A stretch of 33,081 nucleotides of DNA from the NCBI GenBank assembly GCA_903917705.1, contig CAIXBQ010000074.1, positions 1-33,081 on the forward strand, written 5' to 3'. Below are positions 14,700 to 24,345 of the stretch, piece after piece. Under the pieces are notes generated by a model, which did no database searches, had not been told where the DNA came from, and worked only from the letters and a program-made list of their open reading frames with translations. The translations under genes and the position numbers were made by a program. How positions within the stretch are numbered: the stretch's first letter is position 1; the number at the start of each line of letters is the position of its first letter. This stretch comes from an uncultured Verrucomicrobia subdivision 3 bacterium. Lineage in GTDB: Bacteria > Verrucomicrobiota > Verrucomicrobiia > Limisphaerales > UBA11358.

Positions 14700-16792
14700 C
14701 ACGCCACCTTCACTTTGACTTTCTGGCCCTTGATCGCGGAGCGGTTCAGCTTGGCGATGATGCTGTTGGCGTGCTCGCTCGCGACATCCACAAACGCGTG
14801 CCGCTCCCGCAAGTCCACCTTGCCGACGACTTTGCCGGGCAGGCCGGTCTCGCCCGCGACGGCGTTCACGAAATCAATCGGCGTGACCCCCTGCTCCGCG
14901 CCGAGGCTCATCCACAGGCGCGTCTGGCCGGCGGGCGTGGCGCGGCTCTCCTTGGCCTTGGGCGCGGCGGCGGGCGCGGGCTTGGGCTTGAGGAACAACT
15001 TGGATTCCGGCTTCGGCTCCGGCGCGGCGACCGAGGCCAGGATCTCCTCGTCGGTATAGGTTTTACCCGGGGCGGCGGGCGCTTCGGCAGGCGGCGGCGT
15101 CACCGCCGGCACCACGGCGGCCGGTTTCTCCTCCGCGACGGGCGGAGGACTGGCCGGCTTGGCTTCGGCTTTTTTGGCGGGCGAAGGCGGCACCGGCTTG
15201 GGGGCCGGCGCGGCGGCGGCTTTCCACGGCGCGGTCTTGGATTTCAGCGGCGCGCCGGACTCCGGAGCGGGCCGCGGCGGAAAAGTTTTCGGGCTGGCGG
15301 GCCTGGCCGCCGGCGTTGCGGGACGCGGGGGCCGGTCTTCAAAACGGCGCGGACGCTCCTCGCGGCGGTCATCAAAACGCGGCGGGCGCCGATCATCGCG
15401 ACCACCATAGCCGCCCCGGTCGCCCCGGTCTTCGTAGCGGCCCGGACGCTCTTCGCGCTGCGGCCGGTCGTATTCCTCGGTCTTGGGTGTGGCCTTTGCC
15501 GCCTCGCCGCTTTGCAGCAGGTGGATCAGCGCGGAGGCGATGTCGTTGGAAGTAAAACCCTCCTCGGCCAGGCGTTCGACCAAACGGTCCTGCTTGGGAA
15601 ATTCGCCGCTGGTGAGCAGCGCCCGCAGCTTGTCGGAGAAAACATTTTCGCGCGCCTCGGCCACCTCGTTCTCCGTCGGCACCTTGCCGCGCTGGATGCG
15701 CACGTTGGCGAAGCGCTCGATGTTGCGGATCTGGAACAGCTCGCGATACGGCACCAGCGAGATGGCCTTGCCGCTCTTGCCCGCGCGCCCCGTGCGGCCG
15801 ATGCGGTGGACGTAATCTTCCGGGTCGTAGGGCAGGTCGTAGTTGAACACCACTTCCACGTCGTCCACGTCAATGCCGCGCGCGGCCACGTCCGTGGCCA
15901 CGAGAAATTCCAGGCCGGACTTGCGGAACTTGTTCATCACCCGGTCGCGCATGTTTTGCGTCATGTCGCCGTGCAGGCGGTCGGCCTGATAGCCAGCGGC
16001 CTCCAGATGCTCCACCAGATCGTCCACCATCCGCTTGGTGTTGCAGAAAATGATGCCCAGCTTCATGTCGTAGAGATCAATCAGCCGCGTGAGCAGTTCC
16101 ATCTTGTAGCGCCGGTCCACCTCGTAATAAACCTGCTCCACCGTCGGCACCGTCATCGCCTTCTGCTCGATCTTCACGTTCTGCGGCTCGCGCGAATATT
16201 TCTCGATCAGGTCGCGGATTGGCTTGGGCATCGTGGCGGAGAAGAACACCGTCTGCCGCTCCTTCGGCGCGTCCTTCAGAATGGTTTCGATGTCCTCGCG
16301 GAAACCCATGTTCAGCATCACGTCCGCCTCGTCGAGGATGACCATCTTCACCGTGCTCAGCCGCAGCGTGCCGCGCCGCATGTGATCCATCACGCGGCCC
16401 GGCGTGCCGATGACAATCTGCGCGCCCTGCTTCAGGCCGAAAAACTGCCGCTCGTAGGACTGCCCCCCATAGATCGGCAGGCAATTGATGCCGCGCTTGA
16501 AAAACGCCAGCTTGTGGATCTCCTCCGAGACTTGAATGGCCAGTTCACGCGTCGGGCACAAGATCAACACCTGGACCGCGCGCAAATTCGGATCCACCTT
16601 CTCCACGGCGGGGATGCCGAACGCGGCGGTCTTGCCCGAGCCGGTCATGGACTGGCCGACGACATCCTTGCCGGTCATCAGCACGGGAATGGCCGCCGCC
16701 TGGATGGGCGCCGCCTGTTCGAACCCGAGTTTGTCAACGGCCTTCAGCACCTCGGCGGAAAGGCCGAGCTCGGAAAAAAGTTTGGGTGTCAT
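14699..16792 (-). CDS. DEAD-box ATP-dependent RNA helicase with C-terminal DbpA-type RNA-binding domain
   Basis: 697 residues from the ATG at 16792, the position where family members begin (TPKLFSELGLS). A GTG 27 nt upstream remains possible. Seen motifs: Q motif (APIQ, near 31), motif I MTGSGKT (49-55), PTRELA (about 80-85), DEAD (154-157), SAT (185-187), ARGID (about 304-308) and HRIGRTGR (329-336). After the two RecA-like lobes comes a linker of roughly 170 residues, first Arg/Gly/Asp-rich, then Pro/Ala/Lys-rich. The last 75 residues (TRLWMSLGAEQGVTP ... AFVDVASEHA) match the DbpA/CsdA RNA-binding domain. Such enzymes remodel rRNA and mRNA, often for ribosome assembly or cold growth. It is the first gene of a two-gene coupled unit with the L7Ae-like protein. 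Confidence 0.93.
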   Translation of the reverse strand: MTPKLFSELGLSAEVLKAVDKLGFEQAAPIQAAAIPVLMTGKDVVGQSMTGSGKTAAFGIPAVEKVDPNLRAVQVLILCPTRELAIQVSEEIHKLAFFKRGINCLPIYGGQSYERQFFGLKQGAQIVIGTPGRVMDHMRRGTLRLSTVKMVILDEADVMLNMGFREDIETILKDAPKERQTVFFSATMPKPIRDLIEKYSREPQNVKIEQKAMTVPTVEQVYYEVDRRYKMELLTRLIDLYDMKLGIIFCNTKRMVDDLVEHLEAAGYQADRLHGDMTQNMRDRVMNKFRKSGLEFLVATDVAARGIDVDDVEVVFNYDLPYDPEDYVHRIGRTGRAGKSGKAISLVPYRELFQIRNIERFANVRIQRGKVPTENEVAEARENVFSDKLRALLTSGEFPKQDRLVERLAEEGFTSNDIASALIHLLQSGEAAKATPKTEEYDRPQREERPGRYEDRGDRGGYGGRDDRRPPRFDDRREERPRRFEDRPPRPATPAARPASPKTFPPRPAPESGAPLKSKTAPWKAAAAPAPKPVPPSPAKKAEAKPASPPPVAEEKPAAVVPAVTPPPAEAPAAPGKTYTDEEILASVAAPEPKPESKLFLKPKPAPAAAPKAKESRATPAGQTRLWMSLGAEQGVTPIDFVNAVAGETGLPGKVVGKVDLRERHAFVDVASEHANSIIAKLNRSAIKGQKVKVKVA

Positions 16793-16969
16793 AAAAAATT
16801 GTCTTTGCGACTCTGACACATTACCAGCATCCGCCGCCCATGGAGAGACAAATCTTAACAGCGCATTCCCGCCGGATTTGCCTTGTCAACCTCCGCCGCG
16901 GTGACCTTTAATTCGTCCGGGCGGATTCCGCCCGGCCGCTCCGGCCCGCCACGCCGCGCAACCTTTGAC

Positions 16970-17545
16970 ATGCAACCCATTTTCCAGCCGCAATTACACC
17001 ACCCGGCGCATCATCCGCGCGAAACCGCCCACCGGCTGGCGCGATACGCGCTGTTCAGCTTTCTGGCGACCTTCGTGCTGGCGCGGGCGCTGGTGTTTCT
17101 GATCATGTCGCATCAGATTCCCAACCTCTACCTGTTCATGCACGGGACGCACGTGCACCACCTGAACTACGGCATCTGCCTGCTGTCAGCGGTCGCGGCC
17201 TTCAGCGTGTTCCGGCGGCCCGACGGCCGGGCGGCGGAGGTCGCCGCGCTGGCCTACGGCGTGGCGATGGCGCTCATTTTTGACGAATTCGGCATGTGGC
17301 TGCACCTCGGCGGGAGCTACTGGCAGCGCGCCAGCGTGGACGCGGTCATCATCGTTTCGGCCCTGCTGGGGCTGGTGGCATTTGCGCGGACCATCCGGCG
17401 GTTTGAATCACATCATTTCTGGCTGTCGCTGGTGCTGCTGCTGTTGCTGCTCGGCTTCAGCGCCGTGCTGTTCATGGCGGGCAGCCGGCTCGGCGACGTG
17501 GTCGGCCCCCGCCTGCACGAACTGGAGGTTTCCTCCTCGCCGTGA
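16970..17545 (+). CDS. Integral membrane protein with conserved-looking HGTHVHHLNYG motif, unknown function
   Basis: 191 residues from the ATG at 16970; an in-frame upstream extension is Arg/Pro-rich and unlikely. About five membrane segments are visible (near 26-47, 66-82, 92-106, 122-142 and 149-171). Striking polar residues sit at a membrane edge or inside: His58, His61, His63 and His64 (MHGTHVHHLNYG), Asp105-Glu106 (IFDEFGMWLHLGG) and His112. This pattern suggests metal or haem binding, but I do not recognise a characterised family. The N-terminus is His/Pro-rich. The stop overlaps the next start as GTGA, so it is translationally coupled to the AEC-type transporter. Confidence 0.75.
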   Translation: MQPIFQPQLHHPAHHPRETAHRLARYALFSFLATFVLARALVFLIMSHQIPNLYLFMHGTHVHHLNYGICLLSAVAAFSVFRRPDGRAAEVAALAYGVAMALIFDEFGMWLHLGGSYWQRASVDAVIIVSALLGLVAFARTIRRFESHHFWLSLVLLLLLLGFSAVLFMAGSRLGDVVGPRLHELEVSSSP

Positions 17546-18510
17546 ACACCTCGTGGACTGTCCTGGGGGCCGTGCTGCCGGTGTTCGGCATCATGGTGGC
17601 GGGCTTTGGCCTGCGCCGCATCCAATGGCTGACCGCCGAGGCTGATCAAAGCCTGCTGCGACTCTGCGTCAACCTGCTGCTGCCCGCGCTCATCTTTGAA
17701 TCCGTCCTCGGCAACACCGCCCTGCGCCGGCCGGAAAACCTCCTCCTGCCCCCGCTGGTCGGCGTGGCCACGGTGCTGGCGGGCATCGGCCTGGCGTGGC
17801 TCGCGGTCCGGTTCACCGGGCTGGCCACCGCCACCGAACGGCGCACCTTCGCGCTCACTGCGGGCCTGCATAATTACGGTTACATTCCGCTGCCGATTTG
17901 CATTCTCCTGTTCGACCCCGGCACCGTCGGCGTTTTGCTCGTCCACAATGTCGGCGTGGAAATCACGCTGTGGACGGTGGGCGTGGCCGTGCTGTCCGGC
18001 CGGGGCTTCCGCGGCGGCTGGCGGCGCATCCTCAGCCCGCCCCTCGTCGCGCTGTTGCTGGCGCTGCTGCTGAACGCCTTGGGACGGTTCCTTCCCATCC
18101 CGGAATCCTGGCTGGCAGCGGGCAAAGTGCCGATGACCGCCGTTCATTGGCTGGGCCAATGTGCGATCCCCGTGGCGCTGCTGATGATCGGCGCCATCGT
18201 GGCCGACCATCTGCCGGAGCTGCGCGGCGGCCCCTTCGCCCGCGTCGTCGCCCTGTCCGTACTGGTGCGGCTCGTGGTGATGCCCCTGCTGTTTCTGCTG
18301 CTGGCCAGGTATCTGCCGTGCTCGCTGGAACTGAAGCGGGTCATCGTCGTGGAGGGCGCGATGTCATCAGCGGTGCTGCCGGTGGCGCTGACGAAGCATT
18401 ACGGCGGCGACCCGCGAACCGCGCTGCAAGTGGTATTGGGCACCTCGCTGGCCGGACTGGCGACCATCCCGCTCTGGATCCATTTCGGCGGAAAATTCGC
18501 CGGCCTGTGA
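17542..18510 (+). CDS. AEC-family (auxin efflux carrier-like) transporter
   Basis: 322 residues with a GTG start at 17542 that overlaps the previous stop. About ten hydrophobic segments arranged as two similar halves match the membrane transport protein family that includes bacterial malonate/dicarboxylate and plant auxin carriers. Typical elements: LRRIQWLTAEADQSLLRLCVN with NLLLPALIFES in the first half, TAGLHNYGYIPLPI (unwound helix with Asn/Pro) in the middle, and VVEGAMSSAVLPVALTKHYG in the second half. The substrate cannot be read from the sequence; an organic anion is likely from the family. Coupling to the preceding His-rich membrane protein suggests a joint function. Confidence 0.87.
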   Translation: MNTSWTVLGAVLPVFGIMVAGFGLRRIQWLTAEADQSLLRLCVNLLLPALIFESVLGNTALRRPENLLLPPLVGVATVLAGIGLAWLAVRFTGLATATERRTFALTAGLHNYGYIPLPICILLFDPGTVGVLLVHNVGVEITLWTVGVAVLSGRGFRGGWRRILSPPLVALLLALLLNALGRFLPIPESWLAAGKVPMTAVHWLGQCAIPVALLMIGAIVADHLPELRGGPFARVVALSVLVRLVVMPLLFLLLARYLPCSLELKRVIVVEGAMSSAVLPVALTKHYGGDPRTALQVVLGTSLAGLATIPLWIHFGGKFAGL

Positions 18511-18694
18511 CCGGTTCAGCCCACGGGGTCAGGCGGGGGAGGATGGCCGTTCGCATCAAACCAGGGCGCGAGCATTTACGGCAGGCGGCTTGTTATTGCG
18601 CATAACATAATATTGCCCACGCAGCTCCGAAAAACCTCGCAGCCTGGATTACAAATATTGTTCACCCTGCGCTTCAGAAATTTCCGACGACTGG

Positions 18695-21600
18695 TTACCA
18701 TTGCCGGACTCGGTAAAAGCGATGCGCGTTGGTGGCGGATGGATCCGTCAACGTGAGAATGCCGTCAATGCCGGCGGCGAGCGGCAATGCCTGCCAATCT
18801 CCACCGGCAAGGTCGTCCTTATACTCAACTGCATAAACCCGACCGCTCTTGGTCCAAAACGAAAGTCTGACATTGTGGATATTTGTCAAAGAGCACGCGT
18901 AAGGCATTGGGACCTCGGCAACCTTGCCTAGCAATGCAGCCAAATGGAAATCTCCCGCTGCAATCTTGCGCACGGGGGGGAGGTCGGCCGGAATATTCGT
19001 TTGAATATTACTATCATTGCGGCCCCACACGACTATTTTGCCGTCCGTCTTAAGCGCCACGCTGTTCCAACAACCGCAGGCAATCGCCACAACGTTCGAC
19101 AAGCCTTCGGGGACGCTGGTCTGACCGTAAGCATTGTCGCCCCACGCCATGACGGTTGCGTCCGGTTTTAACGCAATGTTATGGGAATAACCGGCGGCAA
19201 TAGCGATAATATTACTCATTCCCGGAGGGACATTTGTTTTGGCGGCACCACTGTCACCCCATGCCACAACCGTTCCGTCCCGCTTGAGCGCCAGACTGTG
19301 GGACCCGCCGGCAGCGATGGCTACCACATTGCTGATCCCGCCGGGAACCATGGCTTGGCCAAGGTTTGGGTAGGCACCTGTATCATTTGTCCCCGCCCCC
19401 CACGCCACCACGACACCATCGCTTTCTAGTGCAAGCCCGTGATATTCGCCGCCCGCAACGGCGACGACATTGGTCAGACCGGGAGGCACATCGGCGGCAC
19501 CATAATACGGCGCGCCCCAATCAGCCATCGTCCCATCAACGCGAACCGCCAGGTTGTTAAAACCTCCGGCGCCGATAGTGGCGAGATTTGTCAGCCCGGC
19601 GGGAATGTTGGTCTGACCCGAGCTATGGTATCCCCATGCCACAACCTGGCCGTTAGCCTTTAAGGCGATGGTGTGGTAGTAGCCGCAGGCGATCGCTATG
19701 ACGTTCGTCAACCCGGCGGGCAGATTCGTCTGCCCGGAGTTATTGTCCCCCCATGCCGCCACTTCGCTGATGGATAAGATCGCGTCACTGCTGGAGACAC
19801 CACCCAGGAGATTGCTGACAACAACAGAATAATTGCCGCCCTGGGCGAGCTGGATATTTGTCAAGACCAGCGGATTATTTGTGGCTCCGGGAATGGCCGC
19901 CCCGTTGAGTTGCCACTGATAAACGAATGGCCCAACGTTGATGGCAGCAACATTGAATGTGGTTGCTGCCCCCAAGTAAACCATGCGGCTCTGCGGTTGC
20001 ACCGTGATTTGAATGGGCTTCACCGTTAGTTGAGCGTCAATGCTTGTTACAGCCCCGTATATATTGCTGACCACCACCGAATAGGCGCCGGCTTGTTCCA
20101 TCTGAACGTTGGTGATGATTAAGGATAGGTTCGTTCCACCGCCCAGATTGTTGCCGTTGAACCGCCATTGGTAGATAAATGGAGCCTGGCCGGATGCAGT
20201 TACGCTGAATGACACCGTGTCGCCCGCAACGGCGGACTGGCTCTGCGGTGGCGTGCCGACGGAAAGCGGGCTCACCGACAAGACTGCGCCGCCGCTGAGC
20301 CCCCCCCCATAACCATTGCTGGCCGCCAGCGAATACACTCCGGCTTGATTGGGCTGGGCATTGGTCAGGCTCAACGAAAGATTGGTAATGCCCGGAAGGG
20401 GCAACCCGCCAAAGAACCATTGATAAACAAAGGGGCCTTGCCCGATGATGTTGGCGGTGATTGTTGCATTTGCTCCCGCCAACACGGTTTGTGACAACGG
20501 CGATATATAGTTCTCCAGCACATTCTCGTTGAGCACCATGGCTCCGCTGGTGGTTAGACCCAGAGCGTTGCTGGCGGTCAATGTATACGAATTCCCGGCT
20601 TGGGCGGGCTGAACATTGGTGATCACCAGCACCGGATTCGTCGCTCCCGGGACATTTGTGCCGTTGCAATTCCATTGGTAACTGATCGGCATCAGGCCGG
20701 CGGCCGGGGCGCGGAAATAAGCCCGCGAACCAATCGTCACGGTGCGATTGAGGGGCAACCCAGGAAACACTGGCGGCCCGCTGCCAACGGCAGCGAAGCC
20801 ATTAAAGCTGCCTGCCGCGATAACCGAGACGCTGTTTGTCGCATAAACCGGCACCCCGCTGGAATATTCAACCATGGTCCCGTTGCGACGCAGAGCAAGA
20901 ACATCACAATTACCGAAGACTGCATTTAACGGGCAGACCAAATCTATCACATTAGTAAAGCCGGTCGGGGGATTGTAAGCGTTTCCCCAAGCCAGCACCG
21001 TCCCATCGGCGCGCAATCCGGCATTGCCATACCAGCCGGTCGCTATGGCGACGATGTTGGTGGCGGCGGCAGGCACGGCGGTTGCCGTGTTGCCCCACGT
21101 CACGACTCTGCCATCCGAACGCAACGCCAAACCGTAGTAGGCGCCGGCGGCCACTGCCACCACGTTTCGCACCATCGGGGGCGGGTTGGTCAAGACAGCC
21201 CCGTAAGCGACATTTCCCCAATCCAACACAGTTCCATCAGAATGCAAAGTCAACGCGTGTTGCGCCCCGGGTCCCAAAGCTAAACTGGCAATATTTGTGG
21301 CGTTTGGCGGCGCATTTGTCATGCTACTAGATAGAATCTTTCCCCACATGGTGACGGTGCCATCTCCTTTTAAAGCCAAACCATGCGTGCTGCCGGCTGC
21401 GATGCTCACTACATTAGTTAAATTGACCGGAATATTGGTTTGGCCGTAGTAATTGTCACCCCAGGCCACCACCGTGCCATCGCCTCGTAATGCGATACAA
21501 TGCAAATCTCCAGCGGCCAGTGCAATCACGTTGGTCGCATTAGCAGGCACATTTGTCAAAGCAGCGGTGCCGGAACTGATGCTTCCCCAGACAATGACGC

Positions 21601-23401
21601 TGTTCACCGCCAGGAATGCATTCGAGCAGACCGCCGACCCGTATTGGGTAGCGATAACCACGGAATACACTCCTGCCTGGCTGCGCTGCACGTTGGTAAC
21701 CAGCAATGTACTGTTGGTCGCTTGCAACAGGTTGGTGCCCTGAAACTGCCATTGATATGCCACGGGCGCCTGACTGGAAACGGCTACGCTGAACGAGGCT
21801 CTACCCGTTTCTTGCACCGTTTGGCTTTTCGGCTGACTGGTTATGGTGAATGGTATCACTGTCAAAACCGCATTGCTGCTGCCGGTCATTCCAAACTGAT
21901 TGCTGGCCAGAACCGAATAGTTGCCGCCCTGGCCAACCTGAATGCCGGTTAGTTTTAACGTGCCGTTTGTTGTCTGGGCGATGTTAGTTCCATTATATTG
22001 CCACTGGAAAGACATCGGCAGCGAACCGGTGCAGGTTAGCGTGAAAGTGACATCCGATCCGGCCAAAACAGCCTGATTCCCGGGCTGGGTGATCAGGACC
22101 GGGGCAATATTGGTCACAGTCAAAAGCGCGTTGGAACTGGTTGCAAATCCGAATGCGTTGGAAACTATCACGCTGTAATTCCCGCTGTTCGAAGACTGAA
22201 GGTTTCCCAGATTGACCTGCGCATTGGTGGTAACGGCAAAACAGCTTCCATTGAAAAGCCAGTAGTAAGCCAAGGGGGAACGCCCCGCAGCCACCAGGCC
22301 AATCGTCGCCGCGACGCCGCTTAAAACCGTCTGATTGGTGGGTTGCTGCAACACGCCCGGGCTTTGGATTAAGGTCAACGCCGAACTTTCAATGGTATTG
22401 CTCTGGCTGTTGAAATACCACAGCCGTTGATCATTGCCATCCACCACCATCACCGGGGATGGCACCGGCAGATTATTCATGAATTGCCAAGTGCTGCCGT
22501 CAAAGGCCTGCGATGAAGTAAAAGCCATCGCGCCATCCGAGGAGCAGGCAAACACTTCGGCTCCCAACCAGGCCAGATTATTCAGGTTGGTGTTATACCC
22601 ATTGCCGTTATAAAACAGGTGCGAATTATCATGGCTTAAAATGAGGTTGTAGGAACCGTATCCGTTTACATTTTGCAGTTGTTGGACAAGCGCCGGTGCC
22701 CCGGCAGCCAGATAATCCCCTTGGATCTGCCATCTCAATACTTCAGGCGGCCAGCTGCCGACGCTGCCAAGAAAGAAAAAGCATCCAGCTGAATCTACCG
22801 CCCCGTCGCCATCAAATGAAATCCAGTTTGTGCTAACCGGGATTCCTGTCTGCGCGTCACATATATAATAGTTCCCCTGCCCTCCAACCATGAATCTGCC
22901 CGAGTTCAGACCGCTGACTGTAGACAGGGAGGTGCCGTAGCCATACGTGTTCAGCAGGGATTGTGTGCTTAGATCAATGCGGAAGACGGTGTTGTTGCTT
23001 CGATCCAGAACGTAGAGTTTATTTTCCCCGGCGTTGATTGAGAGGTCGGCCAGATTGGTGCCCAGGGGCAGCGCATTGACCAGATTGCCGTTGGTGACAT
23101 TGATGAACAAAAGCGCCCCCATCGCCCCCCCGGACGCCGGTGCTGCCAGGGCGTAGATGTAGGGCCGTTGAAAATCCGCAACCATTTTCACCACCGGACC
23201 GCTCGCCAAGGGAATTGGACTGTATTGCGCATTTGCCGTGGATGGGCAGAAAAGGAATGGGCAAAACAACGGGAAGAACCAAGCCCAGCCCCGCGCCGCC
23301 AACAACCCGCTGTCAACGCAGGAAAGACAGAATTCAACCCTTGCGCGCTCCCTGCTCATCGTTCGGAGCAAGTGGACCAGCGAAAGACGTCGCGTTTTCA
23401 T
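18695..23401 (-). CDS. Secreted protein with two RCC1 propellers and seven Ig-like domains
   Basis: 1568 residues. A late hydrophobic segment (about 39-58, WAWFFPLFCPFLFC) ending STANA-Q indicates a signal peptide with an unusually long N-region; an internal start (Met15 or a TTG) is possible. Domain order: propeller-like N-domain (about 60-345); Ig-like 1-3 (about 350-600, repeated YQWQ.NGTNI and GNYSV); RCC1 block A with seven WG.N..GQT-type blades (about 600-875); Ig-like 4-7 (about 876-1214); RCC1 block B with seven blades (about 1215-1492, for example VVAWGDNYYGQTNIP-like units); C-terminal domain (SFWTKSGRVYAVEYKDD ... HRFYRVRQW) typical of verrucomicrobial exported proteins. Likely a surface or extracellular binding protein; no catalytic motif is seen. 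It is convergent with the transporter gene. Confidence 0.92.
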   Translation of the reverse strand: MKTRRLSLVHLLRTMSRERARVEFCLSCVDSGLLAARGWAWFFPLFCPFLFCPSTANAQYSPIPLASGPVVKMVADFQRPYIYALAAPASGGAMGALLFINVTNGNLVNALPLGTNLADLSINAGENKLYVLDRSNNTVFRIDLSTQSLLNTYGYGTSLSTVSGLNSGRFMVGGQGNYYICDAQTGIPVSTNWISFDGDGAVDSAGCFFFLGSVGSWPPEVLRWQIQGDYLAAGAPALVQQLQNVNGYGSYNLILSHDNSHLFYNGNGYNTNLNNLAWLGAEVFACSSDGAMAFTSSQAFDGSTWQFMNNLPVPSPVMVVDGNDQRLWYFNSQSNTIESSALTLIQSPGVLQQPTNQTVLSGVAATIGLVAAGRSPLAYYWLFNGSCFAVTTNAQVNLGNLQSSNSGNYSVIVSNAFGFATSSNALLTVTNIAPVLITQPGNQAVLAGSDVTFTLTCTGSLPMSFQWQYNGTNIAQTTNGTLKLTGIQVGQGGNYSVLASNQFGMTGSSNAVLTVIPFTITSQPKSQTVQETGRASFSVAVSSQAPVAYQWQFQGTNLLQATNSTLLVTNVQRSQAGVYSVVIATQYGSAVCSNAFLAVNSVIVWGSISSGTAALTNVPANATNVIALAAGDLHCIALRGDGTVVAWGDNYYGQTNIPVNLTNVVSIAAGSTHGLALKGDGTVTMWGKILSSSMTNAPPNATNIASLALGPGAQHALTLHSDGTVLDWGNVAYGAVLTNPPPMVRNVVAVAAGAYYGLALRSDGRVVTWGNTATAVPAAATNIVAIATGWYGNAGLRADGTVLAWGNAYNPPTGFTNVIDLVCPLNAVFGNCDVLALRRNGTMVEYSSGVPVYATNSVSVIAAGSFNGFAAVGSGPPVFPGLPLNRTVTIGSRAYFRAPAAGLMPISYQWNCNGTNVPGATNPVLVITNVQPAQAGNSYTLTASNALGLTTSGAMVLNENVLENYISPLSQTVLAGANATITANIIGQGPFVYQWFFGGLPLPGITNLSLSLTNAQPNQAGVYSLAASNGYGGGLSGGAVLSVSPLSVGTPPQSQSAVAGDTVSFSVTASGQAPFIYQWRFNGNNLGGGTNLSLIITNVQMEQAGAYSVVVSNIYGAVTSIDAQLTVKPIQITVQPQSRMVYLGAATTFNVAAINVGPFVYQWQLNGAAIPGATNNPLVLTNIQLAQGGNYSVVVSNLLGGVSSSDAILSISEVAAWGDNNSGQTNLPAGLTNVIAIACGYYHTIALKANGQVVAWGYHSSGQTNIPAGLTNLATIGAGGFNNLAVRVDGTMADWGAPYYGAADVPPGLTNVVAVAGGEYHGLALESDGVVVAWGAGTNDTGAYPNLGQAMVPGGISNVVAIAAGGSHSLALKRDGTVVAWGDSGAAKTNVPPGMSNIIAIAAGYSHNIALKPDATVMAWGDNAYGQTSVPEGLSNVVAIACGCWNSVALKTDGKIVVWGRNDSNIQTNIPADLPPVRKIAAGDFHLAALLGKVAEVPMPYACSLTNIHNVRLSFWTKSGRVYAVEYKDDLAGGDWQALPLAAGIDGILTLTDPSATNAHRFYRVRQW

Positions 23402-24261
23402 AAAGCTAGCCGCTTACGCCGCATACCGCCGCGGCGGGAGTCGGTTGACGGCATTGCGAAGCCGGAATGCACCGGGCCGGAACCCGGCCCCAGCCGGCCG
23501 TCCCGGCCGGGCGAATATTCCACTGGCATTCGCTACCGTTGCCATAAACAAATCCTTAATAAAGCGTTCTGAATCGTACGGCAAAAATTGACGCGAGCAA
23601 AACAAAATGACAGCGGTTGTTTCGTCAATCAATCAGTACATGCTCCGGCCCGGCATTCCCGGCATCAGCCACTGCCTAGAAACCCATCCGCAATCCAGCT
23701 TTTCAACCGGAAATGTCCCCGGCAACGTCTTCATGCATCACTGGCGACACCGCAAACCAGTGCCACCCCCCCAATGGCTCGCACCTCCAGACGCAGTCCG
23801 AAAAGTTCAGGCCAAACCCGTTGCAAATCTGCAATGCAACCGGTTCGGTATTCCTTGGTCCCCGGCATCAGTTCGGTTTCCCGCCCCCAGATCTGGTTTG
23901 AAACGATCCAATGCATCCCGGAAACTTTGCACTTTTTCCGTCCCCGGCGTTTTGATTTTTTGAAAATCAACCCGCTTGATTTTAGCGGTGGTCCAACCAT
24001 CCGTTTACAAGCATTGCCGAATCAGCTTGCCGCCAACCTTAATTCGGCCATAGTAATTCCTGCCGCTGGCGTAATGCGGCAGGTCCGGCCCTTTGGGGCA
24101 TGACCGCCCTTTCCATCATTGGAAAGGCAGTCAATTCGAGCTTTTGATTTTGCCAGCCCGGTTGGGATGCTGTCTAAAATGCAATGGAGCCAGGATTCAA
24201 GACCAGGATGCAAGGTCAACAGAAAACCAAACCCGGCCAAGACAATCAAAAATTCAACGCT
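23402..24261. other. Gene-poor stretch of 860 bp upstream of the RCC1 gene and tRNA
   Basis: Open frames on both strands here are short, lack recognisable domains and have Arg/Pro/Ser-rich shadow composition, so I support no gene. It holds several perfect hairpins: two adjacent ones at 23474-23510, one at 24059-24083 (8-bp stem CCTGCCGC) and one at 24108-24127 (7-bp stem CCTTTCC). The promoter of the RCC1 gene must lie in the left part. Confidence 0.5.
23474..23510. repeat. Two adjacent perfect GC hairpins
   Basis: GGGCCGG-AAC-CCGGCCC (23474-23490) is followed after 3 nt by CCGGCCG-TCC-CGGCCGG (23494-23510). Both have 7-bp stems and 3-nt loops. No T-run follows on either strand, so an intrinsic terminator is unlikely. 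They lie about 70-110 nt upstream of the RCC1 gene start. Confidence 0.75.
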
Positions 24262-24345
24262 GCGCGCGTGGTGGAATGGCAGACACGCCAGACTTAGGAT
24301 CTGGTTCCGCAAGGATTGGAGGTTCAAGTCCTCTCGCGCGCACCA
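24262..24345 (+). tRNA. tRNA-Leu (anticodon UAG), CCA encoded
   Basis: The acceptor stem GCGCGCG (24262-24268) pairs with CGCGCGC (24335-24341), followed by A and encoded CCA (24343-24345). The anticodon stem CCAGA/TCTGG encloses the loop CTTAGGA with anticodon TAG at 24295-24297, reading CUA. A long class II variable arm (TTCCGCAAGGATT) and a T-arm GGAGG-TTCAAGT-CCTCT (one G-T pair) confirm a leucine tRNA. TTTT follows the CCA directly. Confidence 0.95.

Noticed and set aside
16793..16819. GTG start extending the DEAD-box helicase by nine residues
   Set aside because: The ATG at 16792 matches the usual family beginning and the extra residues have no family counterpart, though the GTG cannot be excluded.
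23588..24103. A 171-codon plus-strand frame and an 89-codon minus-strand frame in the gene-poor stretch
   Set aside because: Pro/Ser/Arg-rich composition without recognisable pattern and no plausible start signals.
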